Under the pieces are notes generated by a model, which ran no database searches, was not told where the DNA came from, and saw nothing but the letters and a program-made list of their open reading frames with translations. The position numbers and the translations under genes were made by a program. From contig NZ_SMNQ01000007.1 of assembly GCF_004353505.1 (NCBI RefSeq), positions 1 through 64,000 of the forward strand: a DNA stretch of 64,000 nt. Direction: 5' to 3'. The stretch is from Streptomyces sp. WAC05374. Its GTDB lineage: Bacteria; Actinomycetota; Actinomycetes; Streptomycetales; Streptomycetaceae. Of the stretch, positions 1 to 6,847 are shown piece after piece (position 1 is the stretch's first letter; each line of letters begins with the position of its first letter).

Positions 1-1227
1 ACGAGCGCGCCGGGCACGCCGTACGCCGCCGGGGCGCCGGAACCGCCCGGCGAGCCGGACCCGGCCGCCGCACCGGGCAGGGCCTCCGCACCGGGCAGGG
101 CCTCCGCACCGGACCCGGTCGGGGCGCCGGACCCGGTCGGGGCGCCGGACCCGGTCGCCGCACCCGACACGCCCGCCCCGCCGGACGCGGCGTCCGCGCC
201 CGGCGGGGTGGCACCGCCGGAGGTGGCGCCCGCGGCGGGCGACCCGGGCGTGCCCGACCCCCGGGCGGGCGGGCACGCGCCTGCTCCGGCCGCCGGCGCC
301 CGGGTGTGCGTGGCGTGCCGGGCCGGGCACGTGGACCCGGACGGGTACTGCGAGAACTGCGGGCACGCCCAGCCGCGCGAACGCGACCACATGGAGGAGG
401 AGCTCGGCGCGGTCGCCGCCGTGAGCGACCGGGGGCTGCGCCACCACCGCAACGAGGACGCGTTCGCCGTGTCGTCCACCGCCCTGCCGGACGGTTCGCC
501 GGCCGTCGTCGCGATCGTCTGCGACGGGGTGTCGTCGGCGACCCGCCCCGACGAGGCGTCGGCGGCCGCCGCGGCCGCCGCCAACGAGTCACTGCTGGCG
601 TCCCTCCCGCGCGGTACGCACCCGCAGGCGGCGATGCACGAGGCGATCGTGGCCGCCTCCGAGGCGGTCAACGCCCTGGCGGACGGCGGGGGTCAGGACG
701 CGGGCGCCATGGAGCACGACCCGCACCGCCACCAGAACGCCCCGGCCTGCACGCTCGTGGGCGCGGTGGTCGCCGGCGGCCTGCTGGTGGTCGGATGGGT
801 CGGCGACAGCCGGGCCTACTGGGTGCCGGACGACCGCGGCGGCCCGCCCGCCCGGCTCACCGAGGACGACTCCTGGGCCGCGCAGATGGTGGCGGCGGGC
901 CTGATGAACGAGGCCGAGGCGTACGCGGACGAGCGCGCCCACGCCATCACCGGCTGGCTGGGGGCCGACGCGTACGAACTGGAGCCGCACACCGCCGCGT
1001 TCAAACCGGACCGGCCCGGTGTCGTCGTGGTGTGCACCGACGGCCTGTGGAACTACGCGGAGGGCGCCGAGGACATGGCGCGGGTCGTGCCGCCCGACGC
1101 GGCCGCCCGGCCGCTGCACGGCGCCCAGGTCCTCGTGGGGCACGCCCTCGACGGCGGGGGCCACGACAACGTAACAGTGGCCGTCATGCCGTTCGCCGTG
1201 GCGCCCCGGGGGGCAGGATCGGCCTGA
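1..1227 (+). CDS. PP2C-family Ser/Thr protein phosphatase with zinc ribbon (5' end outside window)
   Basis: The frame is open from base 1, so the gene starts upstream; 408 codons are visible. The N-terminal part is a low-complexity Ala/Pro/Gly/Asp linker with hexapeptide repeats. It is followed by a zinc ribbon (CVAC..., CENC) and then a PP2C domain. The PP2C metal and phosphate motifs are all visible: RNEDAF, CDGVSS, GDSRAYW, CTDGLW and GHDNVTV. The family hydrolyses phospho-Ser/Thr using two Mn/Mg ions. The gene lies 82 bp before a VWA gene and close to an FHA gene, so it probably reverses a kinase signal read by the FHA protein. A GTG at 208 could serve as an internal start, but the upstream frame shows no stop and the same composition, so a longer protein is more likely. 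Confidence 0.85.
   Translation, partial: TSAPGTPYAAGAPEPPGEPDPAAAPGRASAPGRASAPDPVGAPDPVGAPDPVAAPDTPAPPDAASAPGGVAPPEVAPAAGDPGVPDPRAGGHAPAPAAGARVCVACRAGHVDPDGYCENCGHAQPRERDHMEEELGAVAAVSDRGLRHHRNEDAFAVSSTALPDGSPAVVAIVCDGVSSATRPDEASAAAAAAANESLLASLPRGTHPQAAMHEAIVAASEAVNALADGGGQDAGAMEHDPHRHQNAPACTLVGAVVAGGLLVVGWVGDSRAYWVPDDRGGPPARLTEDDSWAAQMVAAGLMNEAEAYADERAHAITGWLGADAYELEPHTAAFKPDRPGVVVVCTDGLWNYAEGAEDMARVVPPDAAARPLHGAQVLVGHALDGGGHDNVTVAVMPFAVAPRGAGSA
73..164 (+). repeat. 18-bp tandem repeats coding hexapeptides
   Basis: Two exact 18-bp copies (73-90 and 91-108) are followed by copies of a second 18-bp unit (111-128, 129-146, partial 147-164). Read in the phosphatase frame they encode GRASAP twice and DPVGAP/DPVAAP three times. 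They lie in the disordered linker before the zinc ribbon. Confidence 0.85.
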
Positions 1228-1309
1228 CCGTTTCGTCCGACGACCAACCCCCCATCCGCTTCTGTCCGTTGCGTGTGTGCCGGAGCCCGAGTCCCCAGGA
1301 GCCGATCAG

Positions 1310-2677
1310 ATGGCGAACTTCTCCAAGTCGAACGTGCCGCAGTTCTCGGTGGACGTGTACCAGAACGAGTACCTGCCGGAGGGCGGGCGCGAGGTCAACG
1401 CGATCGTCACGGTCACCTCGACGGGAGGCGGCACCACCGGAGGGGCGCCGCTGGCCGGGGCGGCGGTCTCGCCCTCGTCCATACCGGGACAGGCGCCGGC
1501 CGCGGCCGTCGTCGTCATGGTCGACTGCTCCGGCTCCATGGAGTACCCGCCGACGAAGATGCGCAACGCCCGCGACGCCACGGCCGCCGCGATCGACACG
1601 CTGCGCGACGGCGTCGCCTTCGCGGTGGTCGCCGGCACCCACGTCGCCGCCGAGGTGTACCCCGGGGGCGGCCGGCTGGCCACCGCCGACGCGCGCACCC
1701 GCGCCGAGGCGAAGGATGCGCTGCGCAGGCTGAGCGCGGGCGGCGGCACCGCGATCGGTACGTGGCTGACGCTCGCCGACCGGCTGCTGGCCTCCGCCGA
1801 CGTGCCGATCCGGCACGGCATCCTGCTCACCGACGGCCGCAACGAGCACGAGACGCCGGCCGACCTGCGGGCGGCCCTCGACGCCTGCGCCGGCCGCTTC
1901 ACGTGTGACGCCCGGGGCGTGGGGACCGACTGGGAGGTGAAGGAGGTCACCGGGATCGCGTCGGCGCTGCTGGGCACGGCCGACATCGTCGCCGATCCGG
2001 CGGGCCTCGCCGCGGACTTCACGCGGATGATGGAGAACGCGATGGGCAAGGAGGTCGCCGACGTCAGCCTGCGCCTGTGGACCCCGGTCGGGGTGGAGAT
2101 CGTCTTCGTCAAGCAGGTGGCGCCGACGGTGGAGGAGCTGACGGACCGGCGTACGGAGGCGGGGCCCCGGTCCGGGGACTATCCGACCGGCTCGTGGGGC
2201 GACGAGTCCCGGGACTACCACGTGTGCGTCCGGGTGCCGGAGGCCGGGATCGGCCAGGAGATGCTCGCGGCCCGTGTCTCGCTCGTCCTGCCCGACGCGG
2301 CCGGCGGCACGCCCCAGACCCTGTCGCAGGGCCTGGTACGGGCGGTGTGGACGGACGACATGGCGGCCTCCACCTCCATCAACCCCCAGGTCGCGCACTA
2401 CACGGGACAGGCCGAACTGGCACAGGTCATCCAACAGGGGCTGGATGCTCGCAAGTCGGGCGATTTCGATGGAGCGACGGCGAAACTCGGCCGTGCCGTG
2501 CAGCTCGCGGCCGCCTCCGGGAACGCGGACACCGCGAAACTCCTTTCGAAGGTGGTGGACGTGGTCGACGCGGCGACAGGTACTGTGCGACTGAAGGCGA
2601 AGGTCGCGGAAGCGGACGAGATGACACTCGAGACCCGCTCCACCAAGACGGTTCGCGTGAAGAACGTCACGACATAG
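1310..2677 (+). CDS. VWA-domain protein
   Basis: 455 residues. The ATG at 1310 is preferred over the GTG at 1277 because AGGAG lies 8 nt upstream of it. A beta-rich N-terminal segment is followed by a von Willebrand A domain whose MIDAS metal site is the DCSGS stretch beginning at Asp72. After it come a long beta-sandwich region and a helical tail (about 370-455) with a TPR-like look. There is no signal peptide, so it should be cytoplasmic. VWA proteins of this kind act as metal-dependent scaffolds. Its position between a PP2C phosphatase and an FHA protein suggests it is the scaffold or target of that phospho-signalling set. Confidence 0.85.
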   Translation: MANFSKSNVPQFSVDVYQNEYLPEGGREVNAIVTVTSTGGGTTGGAPLAGAAVSPSSIPGQAPAAAVVVMVDCSGSMEYPPTKMRNARDATAAAIDTLRDGVAFAVVAGTHVAAEVYPGGGRLATADARTRAEAKDALRRLSAGGGTAIGTWLTLADRLLASADVPIRHGILLTDGRNEHETPADLRAALDACAGRFTCDARGVGTDWEVKEVTGIASALLGTADIVADPAGLAADFTRMMENAMGKEVADVSLRLWTPVGVEIVFVKQVAPTVEELTDRRTEAGPRSGDYPTGSWGDESRDYHVCVRVPEAGIGQEMLAARVSLVLPDAAGGTPQTLSQGLVRAVWTDDMAASTSINPQVAHYTGQAELAQVIQQGLDARKSGDFDGATAKLGRAVQLAAASGNADTAKLLSKVVDVVDAATGTVRLKAKVAEADEMTLETRSTKTVRVKNVTT

Positions 2678-2729
2678 GTCACGATCTGCTCGGCCCGCGG
2701 GCCGGTTGAGGAGAGGGGGAAGCGCCGAC

Positions 2730-4079
2730 ATGCCGACCTGCCCGAACGGACACCAGTCGGGTTCCGACGACTGGTGCGAGGTCTGCGGCCACCGCATGAC
2801 CGGGGCGGGCGCGCCTGCGGGTGCCGTTCCGCCGCCGCCTCCCCCGCCGCCGCCCGCGTACGGCTACCCCGGCCCGTCCGGTCCGGGCGGCCCCGGCGGT
2901 CCGGGTGCGCCGGGCGGCCCCGGCGCTCCCGGCGGCTTCACGGGCGGCGACCCCAACGCCACCGCCCAGGCGGAGCTGTGCCCGCAGTGCCGTACTCCGC
3001 GCGAGGCCATGGCGCCGTTCTGCGAGGAGTGCCGGTGGAACTTCCTCACCAACACGGCGACCTCGTACACCCCTGTCGCACCGCCCCCCGCCCCCGGCGG
3101 CCAGGCCCGTCCGGGCGGCCCCGGAGGTCCCGGTGGCCCGCCGCCCGGGCTGAACCTGCCGCCCGGGTTCCAGTCCCAGCCGCCGTCGCCCCCGCAGGCG
3201 CCGCGTCCGCCGGACCCGTACGAGTACCAGGGCTCCCGCCCCTCGCAGATGAACCGCCCGGCCGAGCCGCTGCCGCACGAGCCGTCCACGCCCCAGCGGC
3301 CCCCGCAGGGCGCGCCGCAGGGCCCGCCGCCGGTTCCCCAGGCGTTCCAGCAGCCGTCCGGCCCGCCGCGGCCCCCGCAGGCGTTCCAGCAGCCGGGTCC
3401 GCCGCCCCCGCCGCAGCCGACCGGCACGGGCGGGGACGACTGGATGCTGCCGCCGCCCGCGCAGCCCCAGGCGCCCCACCAGCCGGCCCCGCAGCCCCAG
3501 GCGCCCGAGGCACCGCAGCCGCACGCACCGCAGCCGCAGGCCCCCCAGCACCACGCACCCCAGGCACCGTCGCACGCCTCCCAGCCGCCGCACGCCTCCC
3601 AGCCGCCGCAGCATCACGCGCCCCAGCAGCACGCGCCGCAGGCACCGCAGCAGCCGCAGGCACCGCAGGGGTCCGCGGGGTGGACGGCGGTCGTCGCGCC
3701 CGACCGGGCGTACTTCATGGCGATGATGCAGCGCAGCGGCCCCGAGGCCGCGGGCCTCAACCTGCCCGCGTACTCCCCCGAGCAGCGGCTGCCGCTGTCC
3801 GGCAACCAGATCAGCATCGGCCGCCGGCGGCACTCCACGGGCGAGTCCCCCGACATCGACCTGTCCGTGCCGCCGGAGGACCCGGGCGTCTCGCACCAGC
3901 ACGCCGTGCTGGTGCAGCAGCCGGACGGCTCCTGGGCGGTCGTCGACCAGAACTCCACCAACGGCACCACGCTCAACGGCGGCGAGGACCCGATCCAGCC
4001 CTACGTCCCCGTCCCGCTCAAGGACGGTGACCGGGTCCACGTGGGCGCCTGGACGACGATCACGATCCTCCGGGGCTAG
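2730..4079 (+). CDS. FHA-domain protein with two zinc ribbons
   Basis: 449 residues, ATG at 2730 behind a GA-rich ribosome binding site (2710-2719); a TTG at 2706 would add eight residues. An N-terminal ribbon (Cys4, His8, Cys16, Cys19) and a second ribbon (CPQC...CEEC, about residues 82-100) are separated and followed by long Pro/Gln/Gly/His-rich low-complexity stretches. The last ~100 residues form an FHA domain with the typical GR, SHQHA and NSTNGT motifs that bind phosphothreonine. It is the third gene of a same-strand set with the phosphatase and VWA protein and is probably the phosphopeptide reader. The unknown is the kinase, which is not in the window. Confidence 0.88.
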   Translation: MPTCPNGHQSGSDDWCEVCGHRMTGAGAPAGAVPPPPPPPPPAYGYPGPSGPGGPGGPGAPGGPGAPGGFTGGDPNATAQAELCPQCRTPREAMAPFCEECRWNFLTNTATSYTPVAPPPAPGGQARPGGPGGPGGPPPGLNLPPGFQSQPPSPPQAPRPPDPYEYQGSRPSQMNRPAEPLPHEPSTPQRPPQGAPQGPPPVPQAFQQPSGPPRPPQAFQQPGPPPPPQPTGTGGDDWMLPPPAQPQAPHQPAPQPQAPEAPQPHAPQPQAPQHHAPQAPSHASQPPHASQPPQHHAPQQHAPQAPQQPQAPQGSAGWTAVVAPDRAYFMAMMQRSGPEAAGLNLPAYSPEQRLPLSGNQISIGRRRHSTGESPDIDLSVPPEDPGVSHQHAVLVQQPDGSWAVVDQNSTNGTTLNGGEDPIQPYVPVPLKDGDRVHVGAWTTITILRG

Positions 4080-4084
4080 CCCCG
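4071..4084. terminator. Palindrome containing both stop codons of a convergent pair
   Basis: CGGGGCTAGCCCCG is a perfect 14-bp dyad. Its central CTAG (4076-4079) supplies TAG to the FHA gene on the plus strand and TAG to the methyltransferase gene on the minus strand. It could act as a short bidirectional terminator, though it has little room for a loop and no T-run. Confidence 0.5.
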
Positions 4085-5113
4085 CGCCCCCAGGGGCCAG
4101 GCGTACGGCCCCTCGGGGTCGTCCAGCCAGGCCCACTGGTGCTCACCGCTGACCGTCACGCCGAAACGTTCCCGCGCGGGGCGTCGCTCGCGCTGCCAAA
4201 GCGAGTACGCCTCGTGCGGGTCCAGGCTGCCGGCGGTCAGCGTCAGCAGGAAGCGGAACAGCTCGTTGTCGGTCGCCCGCCGGGGCAGGCCGCCCGTGTG
4301 CACCACCGGCGCGGGCGGGGTGGCGCCCCGCAGCGGGACGAAGAACGCGGACGTGCGCAGGAAGCGGCCCTCCGCGTGCCCGGCGTCCCGCACCCGCAGC
4401 CGGACGAGCCCCGTGGACAGCGGCGCCAGGATGCGCGCCCCCGGGCGGCACTGCGCCGGCCACGCGGGCGGTACGGAGGAGACGGCGCAGGTCGCGACGA
4501 CCGCGTCGAACGGGGCCCGCCCGGGGCACCCGCGCGCACCGTCGCCGGTGACCACGGCGGGGTGGTACCCGGCCGCCGCCAGGTGGGCGCGGGCCGCCTC
4601 CGTGATGTCCTCGTCCAGGTCGACGGTGGTCACCCGGTCGTCGCCCAGCCGGTGCGACAGGAGCGCCGCGTTGTACCCGGTCCCGGCGCCGATCTCCAGG
4701 ACGGCGTCCCCGTCGCGCAGCTCCAGCGCGTGCAGCATTCCGGCCATCAGGGACGGCTGGCTCGCCGACGAGACCAGGTCCCCGTCCCGTACCCGGGTGG
4801 CGAGCGGCCGGTCCAGGTAGGCGCCCTCCAGCCAGCGCCTGCGCCGGTCGGGGTCGGCATCCTCGCACCACAACCGCTCGTATCCCCCCTCCCCCGAGCT
4901 CTCGGCTGCGCTCGAACAGGGGGCAGCCCCACCCCCTGTGTAGAAGTACGGCACGAACAGGTGCCGGGGCACCTCCTCGAACGCGGCCCGCCAGGCGGGG
5001 TCCTGGAGGTCGCCGCCCGCGGCGATCTCCCGTACCAGCTCGCGCCGTGCCGCCGCGGCGGCCTCGGCGAAGGGGTCCTCCGGCCGCGGCGGACGCTCTC
5101 CGTGTGTGCGCAT
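4076..5113 (-). CDS. Protein-L-isoaspartate O-methyltransferase-like protein
   Basis: 345 residues from the ATG at 5113 (rest of the frame upstream is Pro-rich and untypical). Seen: the PCMT-like SQPSLMAGML loop and the SAM-binding motif VLEIGAGTGYNAALL, then the post-motif acid VDLDEDI. The family methylates isoaspartyl residues in damaged proteins, but related enzymes modify ribosomal peptides; no peptide precursor is visible here, so repair is the simpler reading. A C-terminal domain of ~110 residues is typical of actinobacterial members. A Gly/Ser-rich insertion near residues 65-80 is encoded by a palindromic repeat. GGAGG sits only 1 nt before the ATG, too close for a classical site, so the start is uncertain. 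It is convergent with the FHA gene. Confidence 0.75.
   Translation of the reverse strand: MRTHGERPPRPEDPFAEAAAAARRELVREIAAGGDLQDPAWRAAFEEVPRHLFVPYFYTGGGAAPCSSAAESSGEGGYERLWCEDADPDRRRRWLEGAYLDRPLATRVRDGDLVSSASQPSLMAGMLHALELRDGDAVLEIGAGTGYNAALLSHRLGDDRVTTVDLDEDITEAARAHLAAAGYHPAVVTGDGARGCPGRAPFDAVVATCAVSSVPPAWPAQCRPGARILAPLSTGLVRLRVRDAGHAEGRFLRTSAFFVPLRGATPPAPVVHTGGLPRRATDNELFRFLLTLTAGSLDPHEAYSLWQRERRPARERFGVTVSGEHQWAWLDDPEGPYAWPLGARG
4884..4939. repeat. Palindromic repeat inside a coding sequence
   Basis: ACAGGGGG (4916-4923) and CCCCCTGT (4932-4939) form a perfect inverted repeat around an 8-nt loop. Just to the left, CCCCCGAGCTC and GAGCGCAGCCGAGAG-type sequence (4884-4915) form further short dyads. 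The whole block is in frame and adds a Gly/Ser/Ala-rich stretch to the methyltransferase. The composition resembles dispersed palindromes I have seen in Streptomyces genomes, but no second copy was found in this window. Confidence 0.6.
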
Positions 5114-5225
5114 ACCTCCACCATGCTGCGCACGGGGGCCGCAGGCGAGTGGCCCGGAAGCCGTGGGAGGCCCGGGCGGGACCGGGCCCGGGGTTGCCGG
5201 CCGGGGCGTCTGAGACGATGGAGTC

Positions 5226-5630
5226 GTGAATGAGATCCCGCGCGGCACGCTTCAGGAGCAGACCTTCTACGAGCAGGTCGGCGGCGAGCCGACCTTCCGG
5301 CGCCTCGTCCACCGCTTCTACCAGGGGGTTGCCCAGGACCCGCTGCTGCGGCCGATGTACCCGGAGGAGGACCTGGGACCGGCCGAGGAGCGGCTGGTGC
5401 TGTTCCTGATGCAGTACTGGGGCGGTCCCCGCACCTACAGCGACAACCGCGGCCACCCCCGCCTGCGGATGCGGCACGCGCCCTTCACCGTGGACCGGGC
5501 GGCCCACGACGCCTGGCTGACGCACATGCGGGCGGCGGTCGACGAGCTCGGCCTGTCCGAGGAGCACGAGCGGACGCTCTGGAACTACCTGACGTACGCC
5601 GCCGCGTCGATGGTGAACACCCCGGACTGA
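5226..5630 (+). CDS. glbO: Group II truncated haemoglobin (GlbO type)
   Basis: 134 residues, GTG start at 5226, close in length and sequence pattern to mycobacterial GlbO. Seen: Tyr in the B helix (RFYQ, Tyr32), the YPE motif, the QYWGGP stretch, and proximal heme ligand His84 in GHPRLRMRHAPF. Group II truncated globins bind O2 tightly and are linked to NO/peroxide chemistry and respiration. The gene is divergent from the methyltransferase gene (112 bp between starts). It appears to be single-gene. The family assignment is strong; the precise physiological role is not shown by the sequence. Confidence 0.92.
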   Translation: MNEIPRGTLQEQTFYEQVGGEPTFRRLVHRFYQGVAQDPLLRPMYPEEDLGPAEERLVLFLMQYWGGPRTYSDNRGHPRLRMRHAPFTVDRAAHDAWLTHMRAAVDELGLSEEHERTLWNYLTYAAASMVNTPD

Positions 5631-5792
5631 GCCGCCTCACCCTCCGTGACCGGGAAGTGACAGAAAAGGTTCCGGCCAACTCTGCAACGCCCCGTCCCCA
5701 CGACCACCTCCGACCCCCTAAGTTCACAGCCGCAACAGATCGAACGGGCATCCGCAGCGGGCGGGTGCCCCTCGTCTTACGGAGGTGCAAAG

Positions 5793-6140
5793 GTGCGACG
5801 GAGGACCATACGGGCGGGTGCCGTGGCGATCGCGACGACGGCGGCGCTGCTCGGCGCCGGTACCGCCTTCGGTGACACCTTCTACGTCTACGAGGGCGAG
5901 GACTTCGGCTACATCGGCAGGGACCACAAGTTCGCCGGGGTCTGCGACCGCGAGTACGACGGCTTCAACGTCTACGTCAACTTCCGCCGGACCACGCCGG
6001 ACACCGTGGTGCGGATGGAGGAGACCAACGGCTACTGCAGGACCTCCACGACCGGGACGTACTCGGTCTACACCATGCAGACGTGCGAGAACCGCCCACT
6101 GGTGACGGACGCGTGCTCCGCCTGGAAGAGGCACCCCTGA
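5793..6140 (+). CDS. Small secreted protein, unknown function
   Basis: 115 residues. The GTG at 5793 has GGAGG 7 nt upstream. A basic N-terminus and hydrophobic stretch ending AFG-D form a Sec signal peptide of about 27 residues. The mature part is rich in Tyr, Phe and Asp, with four cysteines that could form two disulfides. I do not recognise a family. The next gene (ABC ATPase) begins only 2 bp after its stop, so it is probably co-expressed with the exporter. It might be a substrate, a sensor or a partner of that transporter; this is inference from position only. Confidence 0.75.
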   Translation: MRRRTIRAGAVAIATTAALLGAGTAFGDTFYVYEGEDFGYIGRDHKFAGVCDREYDGFNVYVNFRRTTPDTVVRMEETNGYCRTSTTGTYSVYTMQTCENRPLVTDACSAWKRHP

Positions 6141-6142
6141 CC

Positions 6143-6847
6143 GTGGCGCCGGCACCGACCCTGACCGTCTCCGGACTGACCTGCGAGCTCGGCGGCCGCA
6201 CCCTGCTGCGGAACGCCGCGATGACCGCCCACCCCGGCGAGTCCGTCGCCGTCACCGGCCCCAGCGGCAGCGGCAAGTCGACCCTGCTGTCCTGCCTCGC
6301 CGGACTGCACCGCCCCCGCACCGGAAGCGTGCGGGTGTGCGGGACCGACATCGCCGCGCTGCGGCCCGCCAAGGCCGCCGCATGGCGGCTGAACACCCTC
6401 GGCTTCGTCTACCAGTTCGGCGAGCTGCTGCCGGAGCTGAGCGCGCTGGAGAACGCCGCTCTGCCGCTGCTGATCGCCGGGAAGGGCCGGCGGGAGGCGT
6501 ACGGGAGGGCCGGGCGGCTGCTGCGCGAGCTGGGCGTCGGCAAGGTGGCCGACTCCCCCGCGGGCGTGCTGTCCGGCGGCGAGCGCCAGCGGGTCGCGGT
6601 GGCCCGCGCGCTGTCGACCCGGCCGCCGGTGGTCCTCGCCGACGAGCCGACCGGCGCGCTCGACGAGCACGCCACGGACGACGTCTGCGCGCTGCTGTTC
6701 GGGCTGCCCGTCCAGTACGGCTGCACGCTGGTGGTCGTCACGCACAACCCCGTCGTCGCCTTCTACGCCGACCGGCAACTGACCCTGCGGGACGGCACGC
6801 TGCACGACGCCACCGGCACCACCGGCACCGCGGTGGCCGGCCCGTGA
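6143..6847 (+). CDS. ABC transporter ATP-binding protein (MacB/LolD type)
   Basis: 234 residues from the GTG at 6143 (a GTG at 6113, inside the previous gene, is the alternative). Seen: Walker A GPSGSGKST, the LSGGERQRVAVARAL signature, Walker B VVLADEPTGALDE and the switch His in VTHN. This is the FtsE/LolD/MacB subclass, which powers FtsX-fold permeases for lipoprotein or peptide export. It overlaps the next gene by the GTGA motif, so the two are translationally coupled and should form one transporter. Confidence 0.9.
   Translation: MAPAPTLTVSGLTCELGGRTLLRNAAMTAHPGESVAVTGPSGSGKSTLLSCLAGLHRPRTGSVRVCGTDIAALRPAKAAAWRLNTLGFVYQFGELLPELSALENAALPLLIAGKGRREAYGRAGRLLRELGVGKVADSPAGVLSGGERQRVAVARALSTRPPVVLADEPTGALDEHATDDVCALLFGLPVQYGCTLVVVTHNPVVAFYADRQLTLRDGTLHDATGTTGTAVAGP

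Noticed and set aside
4076..5113. Lanthipeptide-associated methyltransferase
   Set aside because: No precursor peptide or lanthionine synthetase is nearby.
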